DNA of 33,644 nt from Candidatus Kuenenia stuttgartensis (lineage in GTDB: Bacteria; Planctomycetota; Planctomycetia; Isosphaerales; Isosphaeraceae): positions 1 through 33,644 of the forward strand of contig CAMBZY010000002.1 in NCBI GenBank assembly GCA_945872325.1. The letters are read 5' to 3'. Under the pieces are notes generated by a model that worked only from the letters and a program-made list of their open reading frames with translations, had not been told where the DNA came from and ran no database searches. The first letter of the stretch is position 1. The number at the start of each line of letters is the position of its first letter. A program made the translations under genes and the position numbers. This document shows positions 8,105 to 17,293 of the stretch, one piece after another.

Positions 8105-10045
8105 GTGCAGAAATCCGTTCGGTTTCTGCTCGAATTGGCTGCGAACAAGAATGGGCGTTTGATGAATCCCGATGGCCAGAAGCAAATACAATCGGAACGT
8201 GCAAGGCTGATGGCCCGCGCTGGTTTGGCAGCGGCATTGACTGTGGCTGGCTTGAGTTACGTGGCATTGGAAGGTTTTTTTTATAAATTGCCGATACATC
8301 CGTCGAATCAACCGCAGGTGATCTGGCTGATTCTGTACGGGCCAATTGCGTCTCTTGTATTAAAAAATATGGAGCGAATACGACCATACGACCCGGAGTT
8401 GGCTGATTTGGCGAAATGGATTTTAGCGTTTTCCGATAAACTCAAGCAAGTTGTGATTTCTCGATTTACAACAATATCCGTTTTTCTATTAACAGGTCTC
8501 ATCGGGTTTTGCGTGGTGTGGATCCCTCAGTTTTTGATTCAGCCTCTATGGACGGATCACGAGCATGTCCTGGTGATGGCGAGACTTTGGGATTTAGGTG
8601 AATTCCCGTGGACAGCGATGCGGACATATCAGTTTCCAGGCGAAATGGAAATTGCATGGTTATCTGCAAAATTATTTGGATGGGGGTATCCACCGGGTTT
8701 TTTCCTGATGGACATGATGATCATGGGAACCTTGTGTATCACTCTGATCTATTGGTCAGCACGTCAGTTAGGCCATTGGCGGTATGGAGTTCTGGCAGTG
8801 ATTGGATTGATTTCATACGAATCTACATTGCCATTCACTGGAGTGGCTCAGCGTGATGCACACGCGACAGAGCTTGCGATGCTGGCATTTTGCTTACCTG
8901 GGGTACTTCAAAAGAGACGATTGGGCGATATATTTTCAGGGATTGCATTTGCGCTTGGAATGGCGATCAGGCCTCATGTGATTCTGTTTGTACCGATGAT
9001 TATCACAGGTATCTGGTGGTCGGAATCGACGGAATCGGAAAGGCTTCAGAGAGAGACAGGATATTTCAGGAATATCTTGAAACGGGTCTTGATTTTGTCC
9101 GCTTCGGCATTGATTGCAGGGCTGATCTTTTTCGAGCCTGTGCTTGGTCAATGGCGAACGCCCGAGTTTCTTGCCGCATTGCAATTTCCATTGCAGCAGG
9201 ACAGCGCATATAATCGCGGGATATTTGTCGAGTGGGTCGACGCAGTGAAGACATATTATGTAATCCCTCGCCATTTCTGGTACATCATTTTTTGTATCTG
9301 GATGGTTGTCGGATCACGAAATAAGATATGGAAACAACGTGGGCTTGTTTTGCTCTTAATTGCTCTGACTGGAGGGCTTTACCGGATGGTGCATCCAGTG
9401 GATCATGGATATTTAAAACAGCCATTAATGATATTGGAGTGTATCGGGCTGGCGGTATTACCTGCATGGTTGATGATAGAGATGAAGCATTTTCAGGGTC
9501 TGACATGGTTTGCAGTGACTGGGCTGATGCTTTATACAGGACAGGTCGAGTCAACGATTTATGCAGAATTGAGTTATACTCCGATTGCATATGAAGCATT
9601 ATTGAATGGGACGTATCCACCATATTCACCGCCGGGGTGTCGTGCCGGCTACCCAAACAATGGGAACTACTACCATTATCACTGGCCGGACTGGATTGAG
9701 GCGGATGCATGGTTGCGGGTGGAATCAACACGCGAGACCAGGATCTTGAATCTACTGAGTTATCAGCCATTTCCGTCATTTCTTGGGACGGTGGACAGGC
9801 TCCCGATTGGGCGTTTGGAGTCGCTTATATTAATGAACTGGTTTACGAAATACGACTTTGATTCCGAGATCTCGAAAGACCTTGAGAATGCCGATGTAGG
9901 GAGTCTGGTGGTATGGGACTCGATCAGGACGAATCCGATGAATATTCCGCAGCTCAGAAAATCAAATGAGACGATTCGCCGGCTCTACGAAAAGCGGATG
10001 GATTTTGGGGAGATTGAATTCTGGGAGAAGTTGGCGCCTTATTGA
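8105..10045 (+). CDS. Multi-pass membrane protein, GT-C glycosyltransferase-like
   Basis: This frame gives 646 residues from a GTG at 8105; an ATG at 8162 (residue 20) is an alternative. It begins 39 bases after the deacetylase stop, so it probably belongs to the same transcript. About ten hydrophobic segments are visible, for example near residues 40-58, 70-85, 122-142, 200-220, 230-250 and 275-300. An extramembrane C-terminal domain of about 180 residues follows. Between early helices lies a loop with a conserved-looking WDLGEFPW. The segment FALGMAIRPHVILFVP resembles the conserved alanine/arginine helix of DUF2029 or dolichyl-phosphate-mannose GT-C enzymes. No definitive catalytic motif can be named, so glycosyl transfer is inferred from topology and from the deacetylase neighbour. 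Confidence 0.75.
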   Translation: MQKSVRFLLELAANKNGRLMNPDGQKQIQSERARLMARAGLAAALTVAGLSYVALEGFFYKLPIHPSNQPQVIWLILYGPIASLVLKNMERIRPYDPELADLAKWILAFSDKLKQVVISRFTTISVFLLTGLIGFCVVWIPQFLIQPLWTDHEHVLVMARLWDLGEFPWTAMRTYQFPGEMEIAWLSAKLFGWGYPPGFFLMDMMIMGTLCITLIYWSARQLGHWRYGVLAVIGLISYESTLPFTGVAQRDAHATELAMLAFCLPGVLQKRRLGDIFSGIAFALGMAIRPHVILFVPMIITGIWWSESTESERLQRETGYFRNILKRVLILSASALIAGLIFFEPVLGQWRTPEFLAALQFPLQQDSAYNRGIFVEWVDAVKTYYVIPRHFWYIIFCIWMVVGSRNKIWKQRGLVLLLIALTGGLYRMVHPVDHGYLKQPLMILECIGLAVLPAWLMIEMKHFQGLTWFAVTGLMLYTGQVESTIYAELSYTPIAYEALLNGTYPPYSPPGCRAGYPNNGNYYHYHWPDWIEADAWLRVESTRETRILNLLSYQPFPSFLGTVDRLPIGRLESLILMNWFTKYDFDSEISKDLENADVGSLVVWDSIRTNPMNIPQLRKSNETIRRLYEKRMDFGEIEFWEKLAPY

Positions 10046-10430
10046 TAGCTGCGTAGAATAACAAGGAGAGCGTGGATTCGCAGCGGCCATCCTACTAAAA
10101 GAGCGGGCGTGGGAGAGAGAACTCTTAAAACCGGATGTTATATTGGCCTGATGGTTAAAACGATGGAATCCAGTCGTTTTTGGAATTAAACTGTTTGATT
10201 ATTTAGAAATACTCGCGAAATAGCTTGCTTCTCCACGACCATTCTGATAATTTCAATGAGTGATTAGATATCGGAAATATTGATCACGGATGTTTGAAAT
10301 CCTTGAGGATTTGGTTCAAGGCTGGTTTCAAATCCCGACTGGGTTTGACAAAGCCGAGAGGGCCGATCTTGTTTTGGAATCAGCTATTCTGCGTCTTGGA
10401 ATAATCACAAAAAAAAGGAAGGTCGGAGAA
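10046..10430. other. Intergenic stretch with a weak hairpin at 10157-10180
   Basis: There is no convincing gene here. A hairpin with 7-bp arms (aaaacga / tcgtttt, 10157-10163 and 10174-10180) ends in a short T-run and could be a weak terminator for the operon ending at 10045. The following 250 bases are AT-rich and presumably hold the promoter of the small gene at 10431. The upstream in-frame start at 10290 has no ribosome site and adds an unrelated-looking 47 residues. Confidence 0.4.
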
Positions 10431-10757
10431 ATGGGTCAACTGTATCTACAGCGTTTCGAGTACCGGGGTGCCATTGACAAATCATTGTTCGACCGAACCT
10501 GGAGCATCGCCAACGAGGCCATGGCCAAGACCGGTAACTGGGGGAATGTTGAGAAGGGCGTCAAGCACGTTCATGCATATGGAACGGGCTGGGGCGGCTA
10601 CGCTTTGCTTGACGTGGAAGATCCTGCGGCTTTTGACGCGTACCAGATTTATCATGCGAATAATTACGGGCAAATGTGTCATGTCACATTTGAGCCTCTG
10701 GCCGACCTTGATGCCGCAATGGCCCCAATGATCGCTGAGCACAAAGCCAAGTCATAG
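10431..10757 (+). CDS. Small DUF3303-like alpha/beta protein
   Basis: From the ATG at 10431 (purine-rich aaggaaggtcggag just upstream) the protein has 108 residues. The frame is open further back to an ATG at 10290, but that start has no ribosome site, so the short form is preferred. Segments GTGWGGYALLDVEDPAAF and CHVTFEPLADLDAAM fit the pattern of DUF3303-like dimeric ferredoxin-fold proteins: a glycine-rich strand, then a DDPAA turn and helix, then a final strand. No catalytic residues are evident and the function is unknown. It stands alone between the upstream operon and the transporter. Confidence 0.75.
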   Translation: MGQLYLQRFEYRGAIDKSLFDRTWSIANEAMAKTGNWGNVEKGVKHVHAYGTGWGGYALLDVEDPAAFDAYQIYHANNYGQMCHVTFEPLADLDAAMAPMIAEHKAKS

Positions 10758-11372
10758 CTGATTCGCTTGCAAATTCGCTGAGTCCTTAGGAACTGGTCGT
10801 GAATCACTTCCAGTTTTTGAGGATGGTTTTGGATTGCAGGCCAACAGTCAGTGATTTTAATTCCCAGACCGAAAGCTATTAGACCACATATCTTTTAAGC
10901 CTTATAAACCAACTATAGGCATGAAGATTTGAATTTAATTGCTATCAGACGGAGTTCGCGTAAATGTATCAACCAGGAAGAGGTCACGTTTGGAGGCTGA
11001 ATGACATAAAAAAAGAGAGAGTGCTTACAACCCAACCAGCCAACTTAAAATCAGGAATTTAATTTCGTCCTAATCTTTACTCAGTTGCCAGTGAAATTAT
11101 TTCTATGGAACTCCTAAAGACATGATCCTTTTGAACCAAATCACGGTTTAGACAAGTTTTAGATGGATTGCCTCTTGCGGACGTAGTGAAAGCGGAGTAA
11201 GCTCGACTGGTCTGTTGCCAGACAATCCGGTTCTGGCGAAACAATCTCAATTCAACAAAAAGCCTAAAGAGTTGCATGTCATGGACATGCTATCCGTAAT
11301 TCCATCGAGGAATTACTGTCCGGCTTTCAAAAAGAATGCACGAACACACAATTCAGGGAGGCTTGAAAATCG
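10758..11372. other. Long leader region of the MFS transporter gene
   Basis: No convincing coding frame is present in these 615 bases; short frames at 11077-11277 (minus) and 11215-11397 (plus) lack motifs and ribosome sites. The region is AT-rich up to about 11150. It ends in two adjacent dyads (11274-11290 and 11296-11316) and then the transporter's ribosome site (cagggaggc at 11354-11362). A long leader with symmetric sites suggests regulated expression. I see no recognisable riboswitch. Confidence 0.45.
11274..11316. promoter_or_regulatory. Two adjacent operator-like dyads upstream of the MFS gene
   Basis: The first dyad is gcatgtc-atg-gacatgc (11274-11290; perfect 7-bp arms, 3-base spacer). 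The second is gtaattcc-atcga-ggaattac (11296-11316; perfect 8-bp arms, 5-base spacer). They lie 57-99 bases before the transporter start, where a repressor or activator could bind, though they could also form small RNA hairpins in the leader. No matching regulator gene is adjacent. Confidence 0.4.
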
Positions 11373-12893
11373 ATGGAATACGAATCAGAACCAGTGAAGA
11401 AGGATATGAAGCTGTTTTGGGCATGCTTTGTCGCGCTGGTTGCGACCTCGTTCGTTTTCGGACTGAGAGCAAATATTATTGGCGAATGGCAAGCGGAGTT
11501 CAGCCTGAGCGAGTCTGACAAAGGGCGGATACTTGGTGTGGGATTGTGGCCATTTGCAATCAGCGTGATTATTTTCAGTTTGGTAATCGACTATATCGGT
11601 TATAAAACGACCGCCATGATTGCAATGGGTTGTCATATTGCATCTCTGTTGTTAACACTATTTGCGAAAACACCAGGTTCACTCTACTGGAGTGTTTTCC
11701 TGATCGCAATTGCCAATGGAATGGTTGAAGCTTTTATCAATCCGGTGGTTGCAACTGTATTTAAAAACGAAAAGGCCAAGTGGCTGAATATTCTTCATGC
11801 AGGCTGGCCGGCTGGTCTTGCTCTTGGCGCATTGACATCGATACTACTTGGGGATATGAACTGGCACTTTAAATATGCCATGTGTTTTATTCCGGTTGTT
11901 ATCTATGCGTTTCTGATCCTGCCATGCAAGTTTCCTGTGAATGAGCGAGTTGCTGCCAGCATTCCATATCGAGACATGCTTGGTCAGGTCGGTGGATTAG
12001 GCTTCTTTGCATTTGCATTGCTGCTGGTTCTCGGTATTGCACAGATCGTTGGTAGCCTTGCGCCTGGAATGGAAATTCCGTTCTGGATGGCGGGTGTGAT
12101 TGCAACTGTTGTGGCTGTGATTGCAGGTGTTTATACGGGAACTGCTGGAAATTGGATGTTCCTGCTGATCCTTCTGACCATGGGCCCGCTTGCAACCACA
12201 GAGCTTGGAACTGACAGCTGGATGCCAGATCTACTCAGCGCTGATTTTACTCCGGCACACGCAGGCTGGATTTTCATCTATGTCTCAACCGTTATGACGA
12301 TCATGCGATTCTATGCAGGTCCGATCGTGCACCGATTTTCGCCGATTGGATTATTGGTAGTCAGCGCAATGATTGCAATCACAGGCCTTTTACTGCTCTC
12401 CCAATCCTCAGGAATGATGATTATTGGAGCAGCAACCGTTTATGCATTTGGAAAGACATTTCTCTGGTCAACCACACTTGGCCTGGTTTCAGAGCAGTTC
12501 CCCAAAGGTGGGGCGCTCACATTAAATGGAGTTTCAGCTGTGGGGGTGCTGGGCATGGGAATCCTTGGGACACCGATCATGGGTGGGCTTCAGGACTTGG
12601 GGATTAGCAAAGACCTTCAGGCCAATCAACCTGCCATTTTCGCCAAAGTTGCTGGAGAGCCCAAGGAAGTTGTATTTCTTGGAGAGGTCCGGAGCCTTGA
12701 CGAAGATAAAGTCAGCGCATTAAATGACGCAGAAAAAGAGCTTTTGATGAAGACCAAGTATCCTCATAAAAAGGCGGCTTTTTATCAGGTGGCGACCCTG
12801 CCTTGCTTCATGCTTTTGTGCTATATCTCTCTGTTCTTGTATTTCCGATCCAAAGGCGGATATAAGCCTCAGGAACTTGCGATCGAGTCTTAA
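11373..12893 (+). CDS. MFS transporter, 12-helix, substrate unknown
   Basis: This 506-residue protein has hydrophobic helices spread over its whole length. They start at about residues 10-30 (LFWACFVALVATSFVFGLR), with the first cytoplasmic loop near residues 70-75 (IDYIGYKT). The family's small-residue-rich helix appears as NILHAGWPAGLALGAL near 140-155. An acidic loop of about 60 residues (about 410-470: LGEVRSLDEDKVSAL) precedes the last helix, which ends in FYFRSKGGYKPQEL. The layout fits the major facilitator superfamily and looks closest to sugar or organic-anion permeases, but no substrate-defining motif is certain. The ATG at 11373 follows GGGAGG by about 10 bases. It appears to be a single-gene unit, convergent with the helicase gene. 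Confidence 0.88.
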   Translation: MEYESEPVKKDMKLFWACFVALVATSFVFGLRANIIGEWQAEFSLSESDKGRILGVGLWPFAISVIIFSLVIDYIGYKTTAMIAMGCHIASLLLTLFAKTPGSLYWSVFLIAIANGMVEAFINPVVATVFKNEKAKWLNILHAGWPAGLALGALTSILLGDMNWHFKYAMCFIPVVIYAFLILPCKFPVNERVAASIPYRDMLGQVGGLGFFAFALLLVLGIAQIVGSLAPGMEIPFWMAGVIATVVAVIAGVYTGTAGNWMFLLILLTMGPLATTELGTDSWMPDLLSADFTPAHAGWIFIYVSTVMTIMRFYAGPIVHRFSPIGLLVVSAMIAITGLLLLSQSSGMMIIGAATVYAFGKTFLWSTTLGLVSEQFPKGGALTLNGVSAVGVLGMGILGTPIMGGLQDLGISKDLQANQPAIFAKVAGEPKEVVFLGEVRSLDEDKVSALNDAEKELLMKTKYPHKKAAFYQVATLPCFMLLCYISLFLYFRSKGGYKPQELAIES

Positions 12894-12933
12894 GGATCAG
12901 GCCGGAAATAACTTCCCGTTTTTAAAACCAATT

Positions 12934-13065
12934 AACCGGGGCTAGCGCAATACCGGCTAGATAAGAGGCGATAGCCTCCAGGTTACTGGTTTCAATCTAG
13001 CCGCAGGGCGCTAGCCCCCGGTTGGATTTGTAAATCGCCGAAACCGGGGGCTAGATTCAATCGCC
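12934..13065. repeat. Intergenic inverted-repeat element with an extra partial copy
   Basis: The left arm 12934-12962 (aaccggggctagcg...ccggctagat) and right arm 12995-13023 (atctagccgcagggcgctag...) are imperfect reverse complements. A small hairpin (gaggc-gata-gcctc) lies between them. A third partial copy (aaaccgggggctagatt) begins at 13041. CCGGGGGCTAG-type palindromic elements are, as far as I recall, scattered between genes of many planctomycetes. It sits between two convergent genes and may also act as a bidirectional terminator. Confidence 0.7.
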
Positions 13066-13123
13066 AGGGGTTCATGGGCGTACGATTTCGCTTTTTGGAA
13101 TCGTATGCCGGATGGGCCTTTTT

Positions 13124-16100
13124 TTATGACAGCAAGTATTCAAGATCTTCGCGGGTCAGGGATTGGATCACCCGGTTGTCGCCGCCGAGGATGGCTTCGG
13201 CCAGGTCGCGTTTATGGGCTTGCAGATCGACGATCTTTTGCTCCACTGTGTCGCGGGCGATCAGGCGATAGGCGAAAACGTGATTCATCTGGCCGATCCG
13301 GTGCGATCGGTCGATAGCCTGGGCCTCAACAGCCGGGTTCCACCAGGGGTCGAGCAGGTAGACGTATTCGGCAGACGTCAGATTCAGGCCCAGTCCGCCG
13401 GCTTTGAGGCTGATCAAAAAGACCGGGATTTTCGGGTTGGTCTGGAAATTCTCCACACGAGCTTCGCGGTCGCGGGTCCGTCCGTCGAGATATTCGTAGG
13501 GAATCTTGGCTTCGTCCAGACGGTCTTTGACAATCGAGAGGAAGCTGGTGAACTGGCTGAAGACAAGGACTTTGTGGCCCTCTTGAATCACTTCTTCCAG
13601 GTGTGGAAGAAGGACGTCGAGCTTGGCCGAGCTTTCAACCCGCTTGTCGGGGTCGATCAGGCCCGGGTGGCAGGCGGCCTGACGGAGGCGGAGAAGAGCT
13701 TCCAAAACTTCGATTTTGTTGGTCGTGAACTTACCTCCGGAAATGGCTGAGGCTTCGTTCTTAAGCAAGGCGTGGCGATAGTGCTCGCGCAGCTGGTCGT
13801 AATACGCTCTTTGTTCCGGTTCGAGGTCGCAGTGCAGAATCTGCTCGGTTTTTTCCGGAAGGTCTTTGACCACCTGCTTTTTGGTACGCCTGAGAATGAA
13901 CGGGCGAAGCGACTTGGCCAGGGCCTCGCGGGCGATCGGATCCGCTCCACTGGCGGCGGTGGCGGTGCGTTTGAAGAGTGCGGCTGAGCCAAGCATTCCG
14001 GGATTGATGAATTCAAAGAGGCTCCAGAGCTCGCCCAGGTGGTTCTCAATCGGGGTACCTGACATAGCCAGCCGGTGCTTGCCTTTAAGAATTCGAGCGG
14101 CTTTGGCGGCTTGACTGTCGGCATTCTTGATGGCCTGGGCTTCGTCCAGAATCACATAGTCGAAATCGATTTTGGCGAGTTCGACAATGTCGGACCGAAG
14201 AGTGCCGTAGGTGGTCACGATCAGGTCGAATTTGCGGAACTTGGGCAGCATGACCTGACGATTCGGGCCGGTGTAATCGAGAACACGCAGCTCAGGGGCG
14301 AATCGGGAGGCCTCCTGAACCCAGTTAAACACGAGGCTTTTTGGGACGACGATCAGGGAAGGCCCTTTACGCTTGCCGGTCTCGCGCCATCGGGCGAGTT
14401 GGGCGAGCACCTGGACGGTCTTGCCAAGACCCATGTCGTCAGCCAGAACGCCACCGAACTTGAACTCTTCGAGATAATCGAGCCAGCCAAGACCTTCCTT
14501 CTGATAGGGACGAAGTTCGCCCTTGAACATCGGGGTAGGTTCGATTGGCTTGATGCCTTCAAACGATTCAAGGCTCTTTCGGACGGTTGAGAAAGCGTCG
14601 TCGAAGGTAATTTCAGGCTGGGTGGCGAGCATGCTGTCGAGCAGGGCGGCCTGACTTTTGGTGAACCGGAGGACGTCGCCATCGGACTTTCCAAGTCCTG
14701 TGAGGAATCCATATTTACGGAGCCAGTCTTCGGGCAGGACACCGAAGGTACCGTCGGGCAGGATGATGGTACTATCGCCCTTGCTGGCGGCTTTCATGAG
14801 TGATGGGAGAGGGACCATCTGTCCACCGAACGAGATGGCTCCGCCGAGTTCGAACCAGTCGATGTGTGTGCTGACGGCGAGTTTGAATTCGCTGGCTGGG
14901 CGATAGCGTTTGCCCTCGGCTTCGACATACCAGCCGAACCCGACGAGATCTTTGGTGACCTGATTGAGCTTTTTAGGAGGCAGTTCGAGCGAGCCTGGAT
15001 CGGCGATGATATCGGAATTAGGCCTGAAACCAAGCTCCCAGAGCAGTCGCGTGGCGTCGGCTTCAGCTTCCTGATCGCGATGGATGATCCGGAGCTTCTG
15101 GCTCTCGATGGTCATGGCCCCGGACTGGATCAGAGGGATGCGAGTTCCTCCGTAGTCGAAATACATCTCTCCAACGAGCCTGTCAGAGCCCCAGCTTTGG
15201 CGAGGTGTGCGCAGGAGCAGGCACGGTGTCGGTCTCTGCGTAAGTTCCGACCAACTCGTGCTATCGGTCAGTTGGTCGATGGAGAGTTTGGAGGCTTCGA
15301 GAATCTTGGCCAGCATTTCATCCTGCTCGACATCAGAGAGTTGAAGCTCTTTGTCGGAGCGCATCTTGCGAACCCAGTCGATGACCCCTGAGTCGTCAAA
15401 TTTCGCCAGTCGGCCAATGCCTGAAAAAACGAGGCCTGGAAGGATGGCGAGTGGCTCGGCCAGGTCCATTTTATGATCGTTTCGCCGCAGGGCACCGCGC
15501 CAGGTCCAGCGCTTGCCGGACGAATCGGATTTGATTTCAAGGCCGAATTTCCAGGGCGGGCCTTCGTCCCAGCGGAGCACGGGAGGATCGTCCGTATTGG
15601 ATTCTGAGCGGCGGATTCGGCAACGGCCTGTACGAACCAGGCGTTCGATCACTCCGGCGGTCGATTCCGGCTGAAGTGTGAACCGGTGCTGGATGTGGCC
15701 ACGCGGGATCAGACGTTTGGTGGCCTGAGCCGCACGGCGGGCACGAAGGTCGAGGTCATGATTGACTGCTGCGACGGCCGGTTCAGAGGCAGCTGCAAGG
15801 AGGTCGAGTAGTTCGAGATCTTCAGGAGCAGCGAGCTTGAGAAATTCGAGATAGGCAGCCTGGGAAGGCTTCCAGCTGGCGATGACTCCACGATCCGCAG
15901 TGGGGGCATCGATTCGTCGGCGACGTCGGCCGAGTTCGATCACAACTTGTCCGCTGGAGAGCATCGGAGCGGCGTCGATGATGTAATAAAGCGCCGGCCG
16001 CTTCGGTTCTGCCTGAGATCTGGCCATAGCCTCATTTGCAGCATTCGAAGCCGCACGGGCCTTGGTCGATTGGTCGAGGCCGCGCCGACCTGGCATGGCT

Positions 16101-17293
16101 GGAGGGAGATAGCCGGGCGGATAAGCACCTGCAGGGTAAGCAGGTCGCCGACCAGGAGCAGTTGTACTGGCGGCCGCTCTTAACTCCCTTGTATTTGGGA
16201 GACGTGCTCCTGGGCCCGGGCCGTAAGCTGTTGGGGCTCGCCCTGGTGCGGCAGCGGGTCGTGCACGGCGTTGTGGGGGAAAGGCCGACGGACCTGCATT
16301 GACCGGGGCCCATGGCTGCTCAGGCGCAGGATAAGCTGTGGAGCGGCGCGGTGGAGGCGGCTGAATCACAGGGGCGGCAGTCGGATATTCGGAAGTTCGG
16401 GGAACCACTCGCTCAATATAAACTTCGCGGTTTTCCCACGGGGCGGTCAACTCGCGAACCACTTGCGGAGGCACAGGTGCAGGTGCGTAACGGCTCGGCT
16501 GCGCAGGACGTGGCTGGCCAGATGGGTATCGGCCAGGCCCACCTCTCTGGGCTGGAGGTGGAGGATAGGCACCATAAGGGCTTGGCGAACGCTGAGGGCC
16601 ACGTCCCTGACCTGGTGGTAATTGCTGGCGAGGGTAGGGGGCAGGGCCAGCCGGGGGACGCCTTTTGGGTGCTTGGTCGTAGCGTCTTGGAGGTTGCGGA
16701 TACGCCGATCCAGGATTGGGCGGGACGTATTGATACGACTCAGGACGGTGAGGGACTGGTGGAGGGGCCGTGGATTCGAGACCGTCCCAGTGGCGCTGAA
16801 GGATGTTGTCCTGATCAACAGAGTGTCGTTCTGGAGATCTTGAGTTGTAAGGACTTAAACGAGCTGGAGGCGGGGCCATCGAATCTTGCGGAGCGTAAGG
16901 GTCTCGGTATGCCTGCGGAGCGGGATCGCGGTAAGGCTGGGCCAGATGAGGTTTGGCGATCCCATCGCGGCCACGGGTGTCGGTCACGAGATGGACTGGT
17001 CGGTGGCGGGCATCGAGCAGAAAGCCGTGCGCATCTACGGCAAGCAATGTGGCCCACATATGCTTGCAGGGCGAGCCTTCCTCACCAAAGAAGGGACAAC
17101 TGCAGGATGCGACCAGACGACTGCCTTTGAGCCTGAGCTTGACGCGATAATTGACCGTTCCACGGACCCTTCCGATCACGGCTTCGTCGGTGGAATTTTC
17201 GGCGAAATCAACACGATTCTCGACGAAATAGGACTGACCCCGGGAGCGGACTCCCTCGTCAAATTCGTGAGCAAGCTGTAGGGCAATCCCCAT
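13124..17293 (-). CDS. SNF2-family helicase with N-terminal SWIM zinc finger and long proline-rich linker
   Basis: The protein has 1389 residues. A SWIM zinc finger lies at the N-terminus with Cys64, Cys66, Cys76 and His78 (CSCPFF...PCKH). Residues about 100-430 are a Pro/Ala/Arg/Tyr-rich disordered linker. A bacterial SNF2-associated domain fills about 440-900. The SNF2 ATPase follows: Q-motif-like LRPYQKEGLGWL, Walker A DDMGLGKT near 950, and DEAQ box ILDEAQAIKN near 1049. The C-terminal helicase domain has VLVFSQFTSFL, SLKAGGLGLNLT and the arginine-bearing QAIDRSHRIGQ. Such proteins are ATP-driven dsDNA translocases; bacterial relatives displace proteins such as RNA polymerase, but this one's target is unknown. 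The start at 17293 has no strong ribosome site. It lies downstream of gyrB on the same strand, 437 bases away and behind a hairpin, so is probably transcribed separately. Confidence 0.93.
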   Translation of the reverse strand: MGIALQLAHEFDEGVRSRGQSYFVENRVDFAENSTDEAVIGRVRGTVNYRVKLRLKGSRLVASCSCPFFGEEGSPCKHMWATLLAVDAHGFLLDARHRPVHLVTDTRGRDGIAKPHLAQPYRDPAPQAYRDPYAPQDSMAPPPARLSPYNSRSPERHSVDQDNILQRHWDGLESTAPPPVPHRPESYQYVPPNPGSAYPQPPRRYDQAPKRRPPAGPAPYPRQQLPPGQGRGPQRSPSPYGAYPPPPAQRGGPGRYPSGQPRPAQPSRYAPAPVPPQVVRELTAPWENREVYIERVVPRTSEYPTAAPVIQPPPPRRSTAYPAPEQPWAPVNAGPSAFPPQRRARPAAAPGRAPTAYGPGPGARLPNTRELRAAASTTAPGRRPAYPAGAYPPGYLPPAMPGRRGLDQSTKARAASNAANEAMARSQAEPKRPALYYIIDAAPMLSSGQVVIELGRRRRRIDAPTADRGVIASWKPSQAAYLEFLKLAAPEDLELLDLLAAASEPAVAAVNHDLDLRARRAAQATKRLIPRGHIQHRFTLQPESTAGVIERLVRTGRCRIRRSESNTDDPPVLRWDEGPPWKFGLEIKSDSSGKRWTWRGALRRNDHKMDLAEPLAILPGLVFSGIGRLAKFDDSGVIDWVRKMRSDKELQLSDVEQDEMLAKILEASKLSIDQLTDSTSWSELTQRPTPCLLLRTPRQSWGSDRLVGEMYFDYGGTRIPLIQSGAMTIESQKLRIIHRDQEAEADATRLLWELGFRPNSDIIADPGSLELPPKKLNQVTKDLVGFGWYVEAEGKRYRPASEFKLAVSTHIDWFELGGAISFGGQMVPLPSLMKAASKGDSTIILPDGTFGVLPEDWLRKYGFLTGLGKSDGDVLRFTKSQAALLDSMLATQPEITFDDAFSTVRKSLESFEGIKPIEPTPMFKGELRPYQKEGLGWLDYLEEFKFGGVLADDMGLGKTVQVLAQLARWRETGKRKGPSLIVVPKSLVFNWVQEASRFAPELRVLDYTGPNRQVMLPKFRKFDLIVTTYGTLRSDIVELAKIDFDYVILDEAQAIKNADSQAAKAARILKGKHRLAMSGTPIENHLGELWSLFEFINPGMLGSAALFKRTATAASGADPIAREALAKSLRPFILRRTKKQVVKDLPEKTEQILHCDLEPEQRAYYDQLREHYRHALLKNEASAISGGKFTTNKIEVLEALLRLRQAACHPGLIDPDKRVESSAKLDVLLPHLEEVIQEGHKVLVFSQFTSFLSIVKDRLDEAKIPYEYLDGRTRDREARVENFQTNPKIPVFLISLKAGGLGLNLTSAEYVYLLDPWWNPAVEAQAIDRSHRIGQMNHVFAYRLIARDTVEQKIVDLQAHKRDLAEAILGGDNRVIQSLTREDLEYLLS

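Noticed and set aside
10290..10430. N-terminal extension of the DUF3303-like protein from the ATG at 10290
   Set aside because: No ribosome site there, and the ATG at 10431 has a purine-rich site and fits the family length.
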